64,000 nt of DNA from Astragalus membranaceus. Lineage: Eukaryota; Streptophyta; Magnoliopsida; Fabales; Fabaceae. The notes beneath the pieces were generated by a model, which was not told where the DNA came from, ran no database searches, and saw only the letters and a program-made list of their open reading frames with translations. Position numbers and translations under genes: made by a program. This document shows, in pieces, positions 33,707 to 44,338 of the stretch (position 1 is its first letter; each line of letters begins with the position of its first letter). Location of the stretch: assembly GCA_039519185.1 (NCBI GenBank), contig CM076847.1, positions 53,079,708 to 53,143,707 on the forward strand, given 5' to 3'.

Positions 33707-36700
33707 TCAGGCGTAATATTTCTTGACTGAATCTGAATTGACTGGGTTTCTGAGTTCTTCACCATCCATGTTGGTGAGTATCAATGCTCCTCCAGAAAAG
33801 GCTTTCTTTACCACATATGGTCCCTCATAGCTAGGACTCCATTTTCCACGGGGGTCACTCTGAATAGGCAGAATCTTCTTGAGCACAAGGTCTCCCTCGC
33901 TGAATTCTCGGGGACGAACCTTCTTGTCGAAAGCTGTCTTCATCCTTTGTTGATACAACTGGCCATGACATAGGGCAGCAATTCTTTTTTCCTCAATGAG
34001 ATTCAGCTGATCCAGACGAGCTTGGACCCATTCTGCTTCTTCCAACTTGGTTTCCATTAGTACCCGCAGAGAAGGTATCTCAACTTCAATGGGGAGGACT
34101 GCTTCCGACCCATACACCAAAGAGAAAGGGGTTGCCCCGGTTGAAGTACGCACTGAGGTACAATACCCATGCAAGGCGAAAGGAAGCATCTCGTGCCAAT
34201 CTTTATAGGTTACTACCATCTTTTGCACAATCCTCTTGATATTCTTGTTGGCCGCTTCGACTGCCCCATTCATCTTGGGACGGTATGGAGAAGAATTATG
34301 ATGTTGGATTTTGAAGTCCTCGCATAACTCTTTCATCATCTTACTGTTCAAGTTGCTGCCATTATCTGTGATAATCTTATCTGGAAGCCCATAGCGGCAA
34401 ATCAAATCTTTCTTTACAAACTTAGAAACCCCAGAGCTGGTAATGCTGGAATATGAAGCAGCTTCAACCCACTTGGTGAAGTAATCAATAGCGACCAGGA
34501 TGAAGCGATGCCCATTTGATGCCTTAGGCTCGATAGGACCTATGACGTCCATGCCCCACATTGAGAATGGCCAAGAGGCGGTCAAGACATTTAGGGAAGC
34601 AGGTGGTACATGAATATGATCAGCGTAGATTTGACATTTGTGACATCTTCTTACGAAACTATAGCAATCGGATTCCATTTGCAACCAATAATAGCCAGCT
34701 CTTAATATTTTCCTTGCCATGGTGTGCCCACTGGAATGAACCCCAAATGAGCCTTCATGGACTTCTCTCATGATTTTTGTTGCCCTTTCTTCTGTCGCAC
34801 ACCTTAAAAGGACCATATCATAATTTCTCTTGTATAGAACTTCACCGCTCAAAAAGAAATTCCTTGACAATCTTCTGAGGGTTCTCTTGTCATTCTCTGA
34901 CGCTCCAGGAGGGTATTCTCTGTTCAAGATGTACTGCTTGATGTCATAATACCAGGGCTTGTTATCAGACTCTTCCTCGATGACCATGCAATAATGATGT
35001 GCTGGCAAATCTCGATGCTGAATCCCGATGTGAGTCAAGCTTTTGTCGCAGCTGATATTAAACATTAAAGACAAAGTGGCTAGTGCATCAGCCAACTGAT
35101 TCTCATTGCGAGGAAAGTGCTGGAATGTGATTTCCTCAAAAGGCTCAACCAGCTTTAGAATGTAATCTCGGTAAGGGATCAACTTGGAGTCCCTGGTCTC
35201 CCAATCACCGTTCACTTGGTGAATTACTATAGCTGAATCTCCATACACATCAAGTCTCTTAACTTTCCAATCAATGGCCGCCTGGATACCAAGAATACAT
35301 GCCTCATACTCTGCGATATTATTAGTGACGTAGAAGCTTAGTCTGGCAGTGAATGGGATGAATCGATTATCAGGGGAAATCAGCACTGCCCCGGCTCCGT
35401 GCCCGTACATATTGGAGGCACCATCGAACACCATTCTCCATCTTTCATCTTCTGGGGATTTCCCTTCTTCAAACAAAGCCATGATATCTTCATCAAGAAA
35501 GTCATACTGCATAGGCTGATAATCTTCAACAGGCTGGTGTGCCAGGTACTCGGCCAGCGCACTACCTTTAATTGCTTTCTGAGTGACATATAGGAGATCA
35601 TATTCTGATAACTGCATTTGCCAACGGGCAAGTCTCCCTGTAAGTGCGGGCTTCTCGAAGATATACTTGATAGGATCCATTTTAGATACCAACCATGTAG
35701 TGTGGCTTAGCATGTACTGCCTCAAACGATGAGCAGCCCAAGCTAAAGCACAACAAGTCTTTTCTAGCAGCGAGTACCTTGTCTCACAGTCAGTGAATTT
35801 CTTGCTCAAATAGTAAATGGCATGCTCTTTCTTCCCAGATTCATCATGTTGCCCTAACATGCAACCCATTGAGTTGTCTAGCACGGTTAGGTACAGGATC
35901 AGAGGTCTGCCGGGTACAGGAGGCGTCAAGATAGGTGGATTCTGAAGATATTTTTTGATCTTTTCGAATGCTTCTTGACAATCCTCATTCCATTTGGTCT
36001 CTTGATTCTTGCACAAAAGTTTGAAGATTGGTTCGCAAGTGGCAGTCAACTGGAATATGAACCTAGAGATGTAGTTCAGTCTTCCGAGAAAACCCTGAAT
36101 CTCTTTTTCTGTTTTAGGGACTGGCATCTCAAGAATCGCACGCACCTTGTCTGGATCGACCTCTATCCCCTTTTGGCTGACGATGAACCCCAACAACTTT
36201 CCTGATCGCACTCCAAAGGTACACTTGGCAGGATTTAATCTGAGCTTGAATTTTCTCAACCACTCGAAGAGCTTTTGCAAATTGACAATGTGTTCCTCAT
36301 CAGTTTTAGACTTGGCGATCATATCATCCACGTAGACCTCTATTTCCTTGTGCATCATGTCATGAAACAATGTTACCATAGCCCTTTGATAGGTAGCACC
36401 GGCGTTCTTCAACCCGAATGGCATGACTCTGTAACAGAATGTTCCCCAAAGAGTTGTGAAAGTCGTCTTCTCCATATCCTCAGGAGCCATCTTGATCTGG
36501 TTATACCCTGAATACCCATCCATGAAGGAAAACAGTGAATGTTGCGCCGTACTATCCACTAAGACATCAATATGGGGCAGGGGAAAATCATCTTTGGGAC
36601 TAGCACGGTTCCGATCTCTGTAATCAACGCACATTCTAACTTTCCCGTCCTTTTTCGGAACTGGCACGATGTTGGCAACCCATTGCGGATACTTGGCTAC

Positions 36701-37160
36701 CGCTAGGAACCCAGCGTCAAACTGCTTTTTCACTTCATCTCTGATCTTTAAAGACATTTCTGGCTTCATTCTTCTCAGTTTCTGCTTTACCGGAGGACAT
36801 CCTGGCTTGACTGGCAACTTATGCACCACTATGTCGGTATCTAAACCTGGCATATCTTGATAAGTCCATGCGAAGACATCAACATATTCATGCAGGAGTT
36901 CAATTAGTTTCTTGCGCTCACCTTCCTTCATTGAAGTACCCACCTTTACTTCCTTCTGGCTGTCCTCTGTGCCTAGGTTAATTATCTCAACGGACTCCCC
37001 ATGTGCCTGAATAACCTTTTCCTCTTGTTCAACCATTCTCATCAACTCTGGAGGAGTTTCCCAGTCATCCTCAACATCCTCCTCAGCTTGGTTAACGGGG
37101 TGATCAAAATTAACATATGAACCGTTGGCATCGTTATTCTCAAAGATATTCATTTTAGAT
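33707..37160 (-). CDS. Ogre-like RT / RNase H / archaeal-type RNase H / integrase exon, interior 2
   Basis: This is the counterpart of 15576-19029, with an intact frame (open to 37210, the first part lying in the predicted intron). RT motifs are canonical except CVDYRDRN, where Leu is expected before Asn. YVDD, both RNase H modules (second one D-E-D-D), the integrase HHCC finger and the D-D-E core are all present at the same residue numbers as in interior 1. Other differences are APED (canonical), QGFLGRL for RGFLGRL, DSAIVIH for DSALVIH and SGVSKF for SGVAKF. With the intact gag and ORF1 upstream this is the better-preserved unit. Confidence 0.92.
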
Positions 37161-37368
37161 CTGCATTTGCGGGAATAGAAAGAAATGAACAAGCAAAAAT
37201 AGAAACACAAGATGGAGACGCATGATAATAAAAGGCAAATTTATTTATTTGAGAATCCAAAACAACATTTTATTGATAGATGATATTTGAAGGAAAAACA
37301 TGCATGCCCTTATGAAATATCCTAAGGCCTTGGGCAGAGCCAAAGAATTTGCATTACAAAATCATTAC
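37161..37368 (-). other. Predicted Ogre intron, interior 2
   Basis: It has the same donor (AAA then GTAATG) and acceptor (AATGCAG) as in interior 1, is 208 nt long, and joins the protease and RT frames in phase. It contains the protease-frame stop codon. Confidence 0.72.
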
Positions 37369-38873
37369 TTTGGAATGAAAATAACAGGGAAATCAGTGAT
37401 CTTCCAATTATCAAGCTCTTCATCTGCAGCACTGCGACGCACCAAGTCCACGCCTTTGTCTTCCACAACTGATTCTTCCTCAATGACGGCCACCTGATTG
37501 GGACCCAGCATACCCGCATTCCTAAAGCTCCGAGAGAGATCATAGATAGGAATATTCTTCAAGCCTGGTTCACGTCCCTGAAGCTTAGCTAGCCTCCTTT
37601 CTCGCTTTTCCTCAGCCATTCTCTTCTTGTCAGCCTGAGTGGGCCAATATCCTAACCCACGCCTATCCTTGTACCCTTGCAGCTGAACCGGCGTCAGAAC
37701 TCCTTGCTCGTACTTTCCCAACCCTTTTCCGATCTGGTAACCATTTTGCAGCATGACTTTGGCTACCATGATAGCAGCGTCAGATATCTTTGGTACGGGC
37801 AACGGGGCCTCTTCCCCCACAAAAGCAGCATTTGCAATTTCTAGTGATTGAAAGGCAGATTCAAGCGATTCTTCTGTAGCCTCAATGTATTGAGAGGGAT
37901 GGGGCTTGCTAACGATGAACTCTTCTTCTCCAAAAACGACTATCAGCTTGTCGTCGACTACAAACTTAAGCCTTTGGTGGAGGGATGAAGGAACAGCACC
38001 GGCAGCATGAATCCAGGGTCTCCCCAGGAGACAACTGTAGGATGATGCAATGTCCATGATCTGAAAATTCACATAAAATACTTCTGGCCCTATCTGCATC
38101 TGGAACTCCATTTCTCCCATAACCTCCTTCTTGGATCCGTCAAATGCCCTAACTAGTGTTGAGCTGGGCTTCATATATGAACAGTCTACATTTAATCTGC
38201 TCATAGTAGATTTGGGCATGACATTCAAAGAGGATCCATTGTCGATGAGGACCCTGGAGAGTGTATATTCACCACATCTAACTGAAATGTGAAGTGCCTG
38301 ATTATGCCCCTTTCCCTCAGGGGTGAGCTCATCGTCGGTAAAAGTGATATAATTGGATGCAACAATATTCCCTACAATGCCACCGAGCTGGTCAGCAGTG
38401 ATGTTCTGAGCTACATGAGCTTCATTCAATACTTTCATTAGGGCTGCACGGTGAACTTCAGAATTGAGCAGTAGGGACATGATAGAGATCTTTGCAGGGG
38501 TGTGGTGCAGCTGGTCCAACACTTTGTAATCACTCTGACGCATGATCTTCAGAAATTCAGTGGCTTCTTGTTCTGACACTTTCCTACTTTCCTTGGGTTC
38601 TTGCGCTTTGCCTTTGCTAATTCTTTCCTCCTCCTCCTTTGAGGGACCTTCTTTCAGGACTTCAGGGGCATAAACACGTCCGCTTCTAGTGACTCCGCTG
38701 CTTCCCGCAATGTTGGTGACATCGGGAACAACCTGAGGCGTCTGAATTGGAACTGACACCCCATAGCTCATTGGAACAACATTGTTCTTTTGATGAGGAG
38801 CTGGGACAGGAATAACAATGGTCTTAGGTCTCTCCACGATCGGCTTTCGGCTATACGGGACCTCAATAGGTAC
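37365..38873 (-). CDS. Ogre-like aspartic protease with C-terminal G-patch, interior 2
   Basis: Frame-continuous with gag through TAG 38874-38876. The protease motif VLIDNGSSLNV and the G-patch GYQIGKGLGKYEQG are intact. It differs from interior 1 by isolated residues (YGVSVP for YRVSVP, IAGSSG for IAESSG, HAAGAVP for HAAGVVP, KITDF for KIIDF). It ends in FIPK-stop at the intron donor. Upstream of the protease is a basic/acidic linker (EEEERISKGKAQEPKESRK) and a helical segment before the active site. Confidence 0.83.
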   Translation of the reverse strand, partial: VPIEVPYSRKPIVERPKTIVIPVPAPHQKNNVVPMSYGVSVPIQTPQVVPDVTNIAGSSGVTRSGRVYAPEVLKEGPSKEEEERISKGKAQEPKESRKVSEQEATEFLKIMRQSDYKVLDQLHHTPAKISIMSLLLNSEVHRAALMKVLNEAHVAQNITADQLGGIVGNIVASNYITFTDDELTPEGKGHNQALHISVRCGEYTLSRVLIDNGSSLNVMPKSTMSRLNVDCSYMKPSSTLVRAFDGSKKEVMGEMEFQMQIGPEVFYVNFQIMDIASSYSCLLGRPWIHAAGAVPSSLHQRLKFVVDDKLIVVFGEEEFIVSKPHPSQYIEATEESLESAFQSLEIANAAFVGEEAPLPVPKISDAAIMVAKVMLQNGYQIGKGLGKYEQGVLTPVQLQGYKDRRGLGYWPTQADKKRMAEEKRERRLAKLQGREPGLKNIPIYDLSRSFRNAGMLGPNQVAVIEEESVVEDKGVDLVRRSAADEELDNWKITDFPVIFIPK

Positions 38874-40907
38874 CTAAACATTTCCATTCCTATCTGATTC
38901 GAAGGTCAGCACATCCTCCTCTTTCTCTTGCACACCCATTTGGATTATATGACGATCCAACAGGTCCTGCAAAACTGTCTTGAAGGTCTCACATGTTCTG
39001 ACGCAATTAACATCAACACAGACTTCTCTCTGAGTACATCCTCTCTCAATGACCCCGAACTTGCATAACTTTGCATGAATAACCTCTAAGGGTGTTTGGA
39101 TACACTCCACAGTTCTGATCAAGGATTGACTCCCCGTATCATGGATGGCATTGGTTGCATGTTTCTGATGACCAGGCAGCGGATTAGTTGTGATACTCGG
39201 GTCTTCTTGTTTGAAGGTTATCCCTTTGGCATCAATCAGATCTTGCACCACGATTTTGAATGCCTTGCAGTCCTCAACAGCGTGTCCTACTGCCCCTTCA
39301 TGAAATGCACAGGTAACATTGGGATTATAGCCTCGGAAGTACGGGGGTTGAACTGGTCTCATGGGTCTGGTATTGATTAGTTTGTTTGTAAAAAGATAGT
39401 TGAAGAGGTCAGTATAGGACATGGGGATGGGATCGAAGGTGGTCTGTTTTTTGTCTGGGTAGCTTTTGTGGTAGTTATTTTGTGGTGGAAGGGTTGGTCG
39501 TGTTTGAGCGGGGACAGGGATGTTTTGTGGTTGATAAGGTGGGCTTATGGTGATGGCGTTGGTCTCTCCTTCTTTCTTCTTTGAAAATCCGGAGAATGGC
39601 TTTTTCTGGGTAGTTATGCCTGTGGAACCATGGGCAATCTTGCCGCTTCTCATCCCGTTTTCTAGTCTTTCACCGATGATTACCATATCTGAGAAATTGG
39701 AAGACACGCTACCAATCAACCGATCGTAGTATAATGGCGGCAGGGTTTGCATGAACATGAAGACTAATTCTTTCTCTAACAAAGGTGGCGTTACTTGTGC
39801 AGCCAAAGCCCTCCACCGCTGGGCATACTCTTTGAATGATTCATTATCTCTCTTTGCCAGACTCTGCAACTGTGTTCTGTCTGGCGCCATATCTGTATTG
39901 TACTGGTATTGTCTGAGGAAAGCATCAGCCAAGTCCTTCCAACAATGGATATGGGACGATTCTAGCTGCATGTACCAATTGAGAGATGCTCCCGCAAGGC
40001 TCTCTTGGAAGTAATGGATCAACAACTTGTCATCATGAGAATGTGCAGCCATTTTTCTACAGTACATGGTCAGATGGCTTTTAGGGCAAGTCACGCCTCG
40101 GTACTTGTCAAAGTCGGGCACTTTGAATTTGGGAGGTAAAACCACATCAGGGATGAGACACAGATCACGAGCTTCTCTTGCTCTAGAGCCCGACCCTTCA
40201 ATCATCCTTAAGCGTTCTTCTAACATATTATACCTGTCTCTAGCTTGAGGAGCTTCAACAGGATAGTTCTGAGGAAAACCATTCACACCGTAGTGAGGAT
40301 TACTCATCGCCACTACGGCTGGGTTCACGTGTGGGTCACGTGAGTGAGTGATATTCCCCGGAATTGGTCCCTGAATTGGGTGATAGACCATTACTGGTGA
40401 ATGAAAGTCGAACGGAGTTCCCGGCGGAATAGGAATCTGAATTTGGCCCTGAGGCGCTCCCGCTCCTCCACTGTTTGTGGCTGAGATGGGCCGGACTTGT
40501 TCTGCAATCGTAAGGGGATTACTTCCCGCATTAGCCTTGGCTCCTGGAGGTGTGTATCCGGGTGGGAGTCCCCAAGGCATCCCATGCGTAACTGGTTGGC
40601 CCTGGTTGTTGGTTCCTGAAGTGTGAGCAAAGGTGTTAGTCTCGAGACCCGGAGGGGGAAGAGTGACAGCAACTCCGATAGTGACGGCGAGACTTTCAGC
40701 GGCAGTTCCGTTCCTCAAAGCTTGTAGTATGCCCATCATTTCTGTCATCTGTGCTTCCATTGCCCCGATTTTCGTTCTCAACTCCCGATTCTCTTGATCC
40801 AGTTGCTCTGTATCGGGAACCTCAGCAGAGGTGTTACCATGGTCTGATTCCCCACTTCCTAAGTCTTCAATAACAGGACGGCCCCGGTCATTCTGGTTAG
40901 TTGCCAT
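38874..40907 (-). CDS. Ogre-like gag, interior 2 (intact)
   Basis: 677 codons from ATG 40905-40907 (MATNQNDRGRP). The open frame continues 28 codons upstream to a GTG, but the internal ATG is the better start. Counting from that GTG, a coiled coil lies at about 62-95 (LDQENRELRTKIGAMEAQM), a Pro/Gly-rich linker at 110-250, the capsid-like retrotransposon gag domain at 290-425, and a variant zinc knuckle CAFHEGAVGHAVEDC at 561-575 of the C-x2-H-x5-H-x4-C kind. The frame ends GNGNV-less variant ESDRNGNV then TAG, followed in frame by the protease region. It packages element RNA in the cytoplasm, by family knowledge. Confidence 0.88.
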   Translation of the reverse strand: MATNQNDRGRPVIEDLGSGESDHGNTSAEVPDTEQLDQENRELRTKIGAMEAQMTEMMGILQALRNGTAAESLAVTIGVAVTLPPPGLETNTFAHTSGTNNQGQPVTHGMPWGLPPGYTPPGAKANAGSNPLTIAEQVRPISATNSGGAGAPQGQIQIPIPPGTPFDFHSPVMVYHPIQGPIPGNITHSRDPHVNPAVVAMSNPHYGVNGFPQNYPVEAPQARDRYNMLEERLRMIEGSGSRAREARDLCLIPDVVLPPKFKVPDFDKYRGVTCPKSHLTMYCRKMAAHSHDDKLLIHYFQESLAGASLNWYMQLESSHIHCWKDLADAFLRQYQYNTDMAPDRTQLQSLAKRDNESFKEYAQRWRALAAQVTPPLLEKELVFMFMQTLPPLYYDRLIGSVSSNFSDMVIIGERLENGMRSGKIAHGSTGITTQKKPFSGFSKKKEGETNAITISPPYQPQNIPVPAQTRPTLPPQNNYHKSYPDKKQTTFDPIPMSYTDLFNYLFTNKLINTRPMRPVQPPYFRGYNPNVTCAFHEGAVGHAVEDCKAFKIVVQDLIDAKGITFKQEDPSITTNPLPGHQKHATNAIHDTGSQSLIRTVECIQTPLEVIHAKLCKFGVIERGCTQREVCVDVNCVRTCETFKTVLQDLLDRHIIQMGVQEKEEDVLTFESDRNGNV

Positions 40908-41327
40908 GAGCCTTGCTTGTAGACGAGTCAGGTATCGATGTTGGCGAACCAGCTTGCCTTTTTCTATTGAGGGAATACACTTTATGAGCACGAGAATTAA
41001 ATAAACGAATGCAGATGCAATGCAATATGCATGATTTTATGTTTGTTTGGGTGCCGGGAATCGCGGTGTAATTCGTCTTGTCATAGGCGTGTAGGTCTAA
41101 AGCTCTAACATTTTTTTTTATTTTTATTTTGCTATTATTTTTTGCAACGAAGTTGGAAACAATAGGCAAAACGAACACACTTTATTCAAAAGGAAAGAAT
41201 ACTTCAAACTCGAGGGAAAAGCAAAGTACAATATTCTAAGGACAAAGTACAATATCCAAAGAAAATTACAACTTTTTAGAGAAAATTACAATTTCCTAAG
41301 AATTATTGCAATGATCTAAAGTGGACT
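40908..41327 (-). other. Spacer between ORF1b and gag, interior 2
   Basis: No recognisable gene. It matches 22776-23195, with TTTGTACTTTG and TTGTAATTTTC type repeats on the minus strand. Confidence 0.5.
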
Positions 41328-41936
41328 TCAGAGGCATATAGCCTTCAATTTCTCCTTCCTCTTTCTCTTCTTGCTTTCGGCTGCCCCCTTGGCCTTCTCC
41401 ATGAGTTCTTCTGTCAGGGTCTTGCAATACTCGACAAACTCACGCACCTTGGCCGGAGTGTTGCAAGGGTTCATTTCTGCCTCAGCTCTTCTTAGCTTCT
41501 TGGGAACAACTCTCACAGCTTGATTAGCTAGCCCTGCTAGCTTTGAAAATTTGCTCCACCAAAGCTGAATCTCATCCCTTAGCTCCTTGATGACTTCTTG
41601 GTCTTCTATTTTGCCAATTAATGCCATGAAGCGTTCCTCCCAGTACTGGCTTTCTGCTTGCACTTGCTCATAAGATTCCCTTAGGTATTGGAAGTTCCTC
41701 TTCAATTCATCCGACCTTCCTTGTTCAAACTCCAAAGCTTGTTGATATTCTTTCAAGATCCCTATGATAGACTCTCTATCTTGCCTGATGTTTTCCACTT
41801 GGTTCTCCATTTCAAACTTCATCCTTTGGAATCCTTCTTTTGACTTAGCTAGCGCCTCTCTAACCATTTTCTCATCCCTCTTTGACTTAGTATATGATTT
41901 CTTCCATTCCCTTGCTTCCGCCACAGCCTCATTCAT
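41328..41936 (-). CDS. Ogre ORF1b, coiled-coil protein, interior 2
   Basis: 202 codons from the ATG in the ATGA overlap with the end of ORF1. Strongly charged heptad-like helices cover most of the length (MNEAVAEAREWKK ... SKLAGLANQAVRVVPKK), with a lysine/arginine-rich C-terminal tail. It lies in the -1 frame relative to ORF1. It could be made by termination-reinitiation or frameshifting, or be the tail of a former single ORF1. I recognise no domain. Confidence 0.7.
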   Translation of the reverse strand: MNEAVAEAREWKKSYTKSKRDEKMVREALAKSKEGFQRMKFEMENQVENIRQDRESIIGILKEYQQALEFEQGRSDELKRNFQYLRESYEQVQAESQYWEERFMALIGKIEDQEVIKELRDEIQLWWSKFSKLAGLANQAVRVVPKKLRRAEAEMNPCNTPAKVREFVEYCKTLTEELMEKAKGAAESKKRKRKEKLKAICL

Positions 41937-43399
41937 TTTGAGACGCACCTCTTTACTTCTTCTTTGGCTCCCTCCAAATGTTTCTGAATTCCCCTCTTGC
42001 TCTCTTCTCCTATTTCAAGCTTCCTATTGGTTGCTTCAATAGCGGCAGCTTGAAGAGCATTTTCATTTTCTAGCTTCCGCTTGTCTTGCATCACCTTTCC
42101 CAATCTGTTTTGCAAAGCCCTTTTCTCTTCTTCCGCTTTCGATAAGGCCAACTTAACCTCTTCTAGTTCTTCAATTAGGGGAACATGGGGTTCTGGTATT
42201 TTCTCTTCAAGGGATGGCATTCCTTGGTTGGATGATCGAGTTTCCTTAATCCTTTTTTCAAGCCATTGAGTGAAGGAGATAGCAGTGGTCCTTTTAGATA
42301 ACTCGCCCTTGTTTTTCCGCACCACGGTTTCCCAAGCTTGCAAGACTCGCCGAAGTAAGTCCTCGTCTTTAGGGATCCCCTCATGGAGGTAAAAACGGAA
42401 CAACATAGCTTCGGAGGGTGAGTCCCGCATAGGGTACCCGAGTTGTCTCAAGGCCAAAGACGGGTTGTAATTGATGCATCCCTGTGTTCCCATGAGAGGA
42501 ATGTTCTGGAAACTGCCACATTGGAATATCACTGAGGGTCTATCTTCCCAAAACTTGTGCAAGTACCACCGAATTTGAAGAGCATCAAGGTTCTTAAGAG
42601 TATCCTTCCACTCCTGAGGGCTCATAGTCTTTGGATTGCAACCCAAGGTGTAGGAAAGCAGGTCCCCAACTTCACTTTTGTTAATGCACACATGACTGAT
42701 CAACCAAGCGTATAGCACATGGAAGGAACAACACATCTTATCCTTTCGGAACTCATGATGGCGGGTGAAGGCACGATAGGTCTCGTCGAGAATAGCGGGA
42801 ACCGGGTTGATGAGACTTTTTGCACTCTTGAAAGCTAGGAACACACCAACAGCAGTTTCATTTATATGTTTCTCAATCTGAGGGAAAAGAACAACGCCGA
42901 AGATGGTCAAAGCTAGTACTTGCTTGAAAGAGACCCAATCATTTGATGCTACATAACTAGTCATCAAACTCTCAAAGTACTCCTGAGGAAACCCAAATAT
43001 CTTGTTACGTTTAACTTTGTGGGGCCGTACTTCTTCTACACTGATTTGTAACAAGGAAGCAAACTTCTCATCTGAATAATACTGCCTCTGATACTGGTAA
43101 GGTCTAGCCTCTGAGCGATTAAAACCCAGAATCTTCTCATACTCCTCTAGGGTAGGTGCCATTTGGAAGTTCTTGAAAAGAAAGCATCTAATCTCAGAGT
43201 CATAGAACCAACATAGGGCGGCGATGGTGCTCTCTTGTACTTCTAACTGTAATAACTTGCGGATGTTCCCATAAGTCTTGTCGAAGGACCGAAGCTCAAT
43301 GGGACCTAATAGGGAAGCGTACTTCTTCAAACTAGTTACATCAATCTTCTTTACAATGGGGAACCTCGAATTGAATGCGGTTTTGCCTTTGGATTCCAT
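41933..43399 (-). CDS. Ogre ORF1, plant-mobile-domain-like extra protein, interior 2 (intact)
   Basis: 488 codons, starting MESKGKTAFNSRF. Residues about 45-330 form a globular domain whose pattern (LCWFYDSEIRCFLFKNFQMAPTLEEY is near residues 62-87) recalls plant mobile domain / DUF7745-type proteins common in legume repeats. Residues about 395-488 are coiled coil. An extra sense ORF upstream of gag is a known trait of Ogre/Tat elements, and its role is not established. It lies about 920 nt downstream of the primer-binding site. Copies in interior 1 and in the truncated blocks are broken, so this is the only full-length one here. Confidence 0.82.
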   Translation of the reverse strand: MESKGKTAFNSRFPIVKKIDVTSLKKYASLLGPIELRSFDKTYGNIRKLLQLEVQESTIAALCWFYDSEIRCFLFKNFQMAPTLEEYEKILGFNRSEARPYQYQRQYYSDEKFASLLQISVEEVRPHKVKRNKIFGFPQEYFESLMTSYVASNDWVSFKQVLALTIFGVVLFPQIEKHINETAVGVFLAFKSAKSLINPVPAILDETYRAFTRHHEFRKDKMCCSFHVLYAWLISHVCINKSEVGDLLSYTLGCNPKTMSPQEWKDTLKNLDALQIRWYLHKFWEDRPSVIFQCGSFQNIPLMGTQGCINYNPSLALRQLGYPMRDSPSEAMLFRFYLHEGIPKDEDLLRRVLQAWETVVRKNKGELSKRTTAISFTQWLEKRIKETRSSNQGMPSLEEKIPEPHVPLIEELEEVKLALSKAEEEKRALQNRLGKVMQDKRKLENENALQAAAIEATNRKLEIGEESKRGIQKHLEGAKEEVKRCVSK

Positions 43400-44317
43400 G
43401 TTGCTTCTTACACACCTATGACAAGGCTCGATGTTATGTTGCGATCTCCGGCAAACAAACTTTAATGCATGAAGAATTCAAATGATGAGAGTTTTTTGTT
43501 TCAAACTTTTGTTAGATGCAAATGCAATGGTGCGAAACAATGTGAATGCGAAATGATGTGGATGTGAAATGATGTGTCATTTACATAAAAAGAGGGTAAG
43601 AAAATAAGGATATTATTTTCTACGATTTTTTTGAAATAGAGTTTAAGAAAAAGGAATGCCTAAACTAATGCAACAAACAAAGGCGTGCCCTCGTGTCCTA
43701 CAAAGGGTGGGAATCCTAGGGTCTAAAGTCGACGAAAGGGGTAATCCTCCCATGTAGGTTCTAATCACTTCCTTACAATGGCAACCAAGAGCTGAAGTCT
43801 CTCTCATGATGGCACCCACAATCGTAGAAAGCTACCGAGTGTGAGGCATCATGACAAAGCGTACTCTTGGGCGGAACTTTCATGAGAGCCATACAGACAA
43901 AGGTCTACGAATGGCAGTCACTAATCGTTCCCACTCTCCTAGGTTTTTGTTCAGACCTTGGGTTTTAGGCCCCACTCAATGCTCACAAGTATAGGATGTG
44001 AAGTGTGTGTCGAGGGCACAACACCTAGGAATAACTACCCTTCCCCACCTGCAAATGAAAATCCAGAGCAGTCCAGACAAATAGTATGTTGTTTTTCCTA
44101 GGGTTCAATATCGATCCAATATAAACTAATCTAGGGTGCCAATAACAATGCACTACTTACCTCAAGAAAGGGAGCAAAGAGGATGGGGACATGATAAGAA
44201 AGGGGAAGAAATGCATGAAGGAACTAAGCAAAGAAGTAACATATTCAAATCAATCATATAAACCACACACTTAATTAATTAGGCTTGACCCACTTTTAAA
44301 AAAAATGTTTTTTTTTA
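43400..44317 (-). other. Ogre leader, interior 2
   Basis: Untranslated sequence between ORF1 and the primer-binding site. No gene seen. Nearly identical to the three other leader copies. Confidence 0.6.
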
Positions 44318-44336
44318 GTCCCCAGTGAAGTCGCCA
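44318..44336 (-). other. Ogre primer-binding site, copy B
   Basis: The same 19-nt sequence as the other three sites, two bases from the truncated LTR tip at 44339. Confidence 0.65.
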
Positions 44337-44338
44337 GC

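Noticed and set aside
41933..43399. Host gene encoding a plant mobile domain protein
   Set aside because: It lies between the primer-binding site and gag in the element's orientation and is duplicated with it, so it is treated as the element's own extra ORF, even if of host origin long ago.
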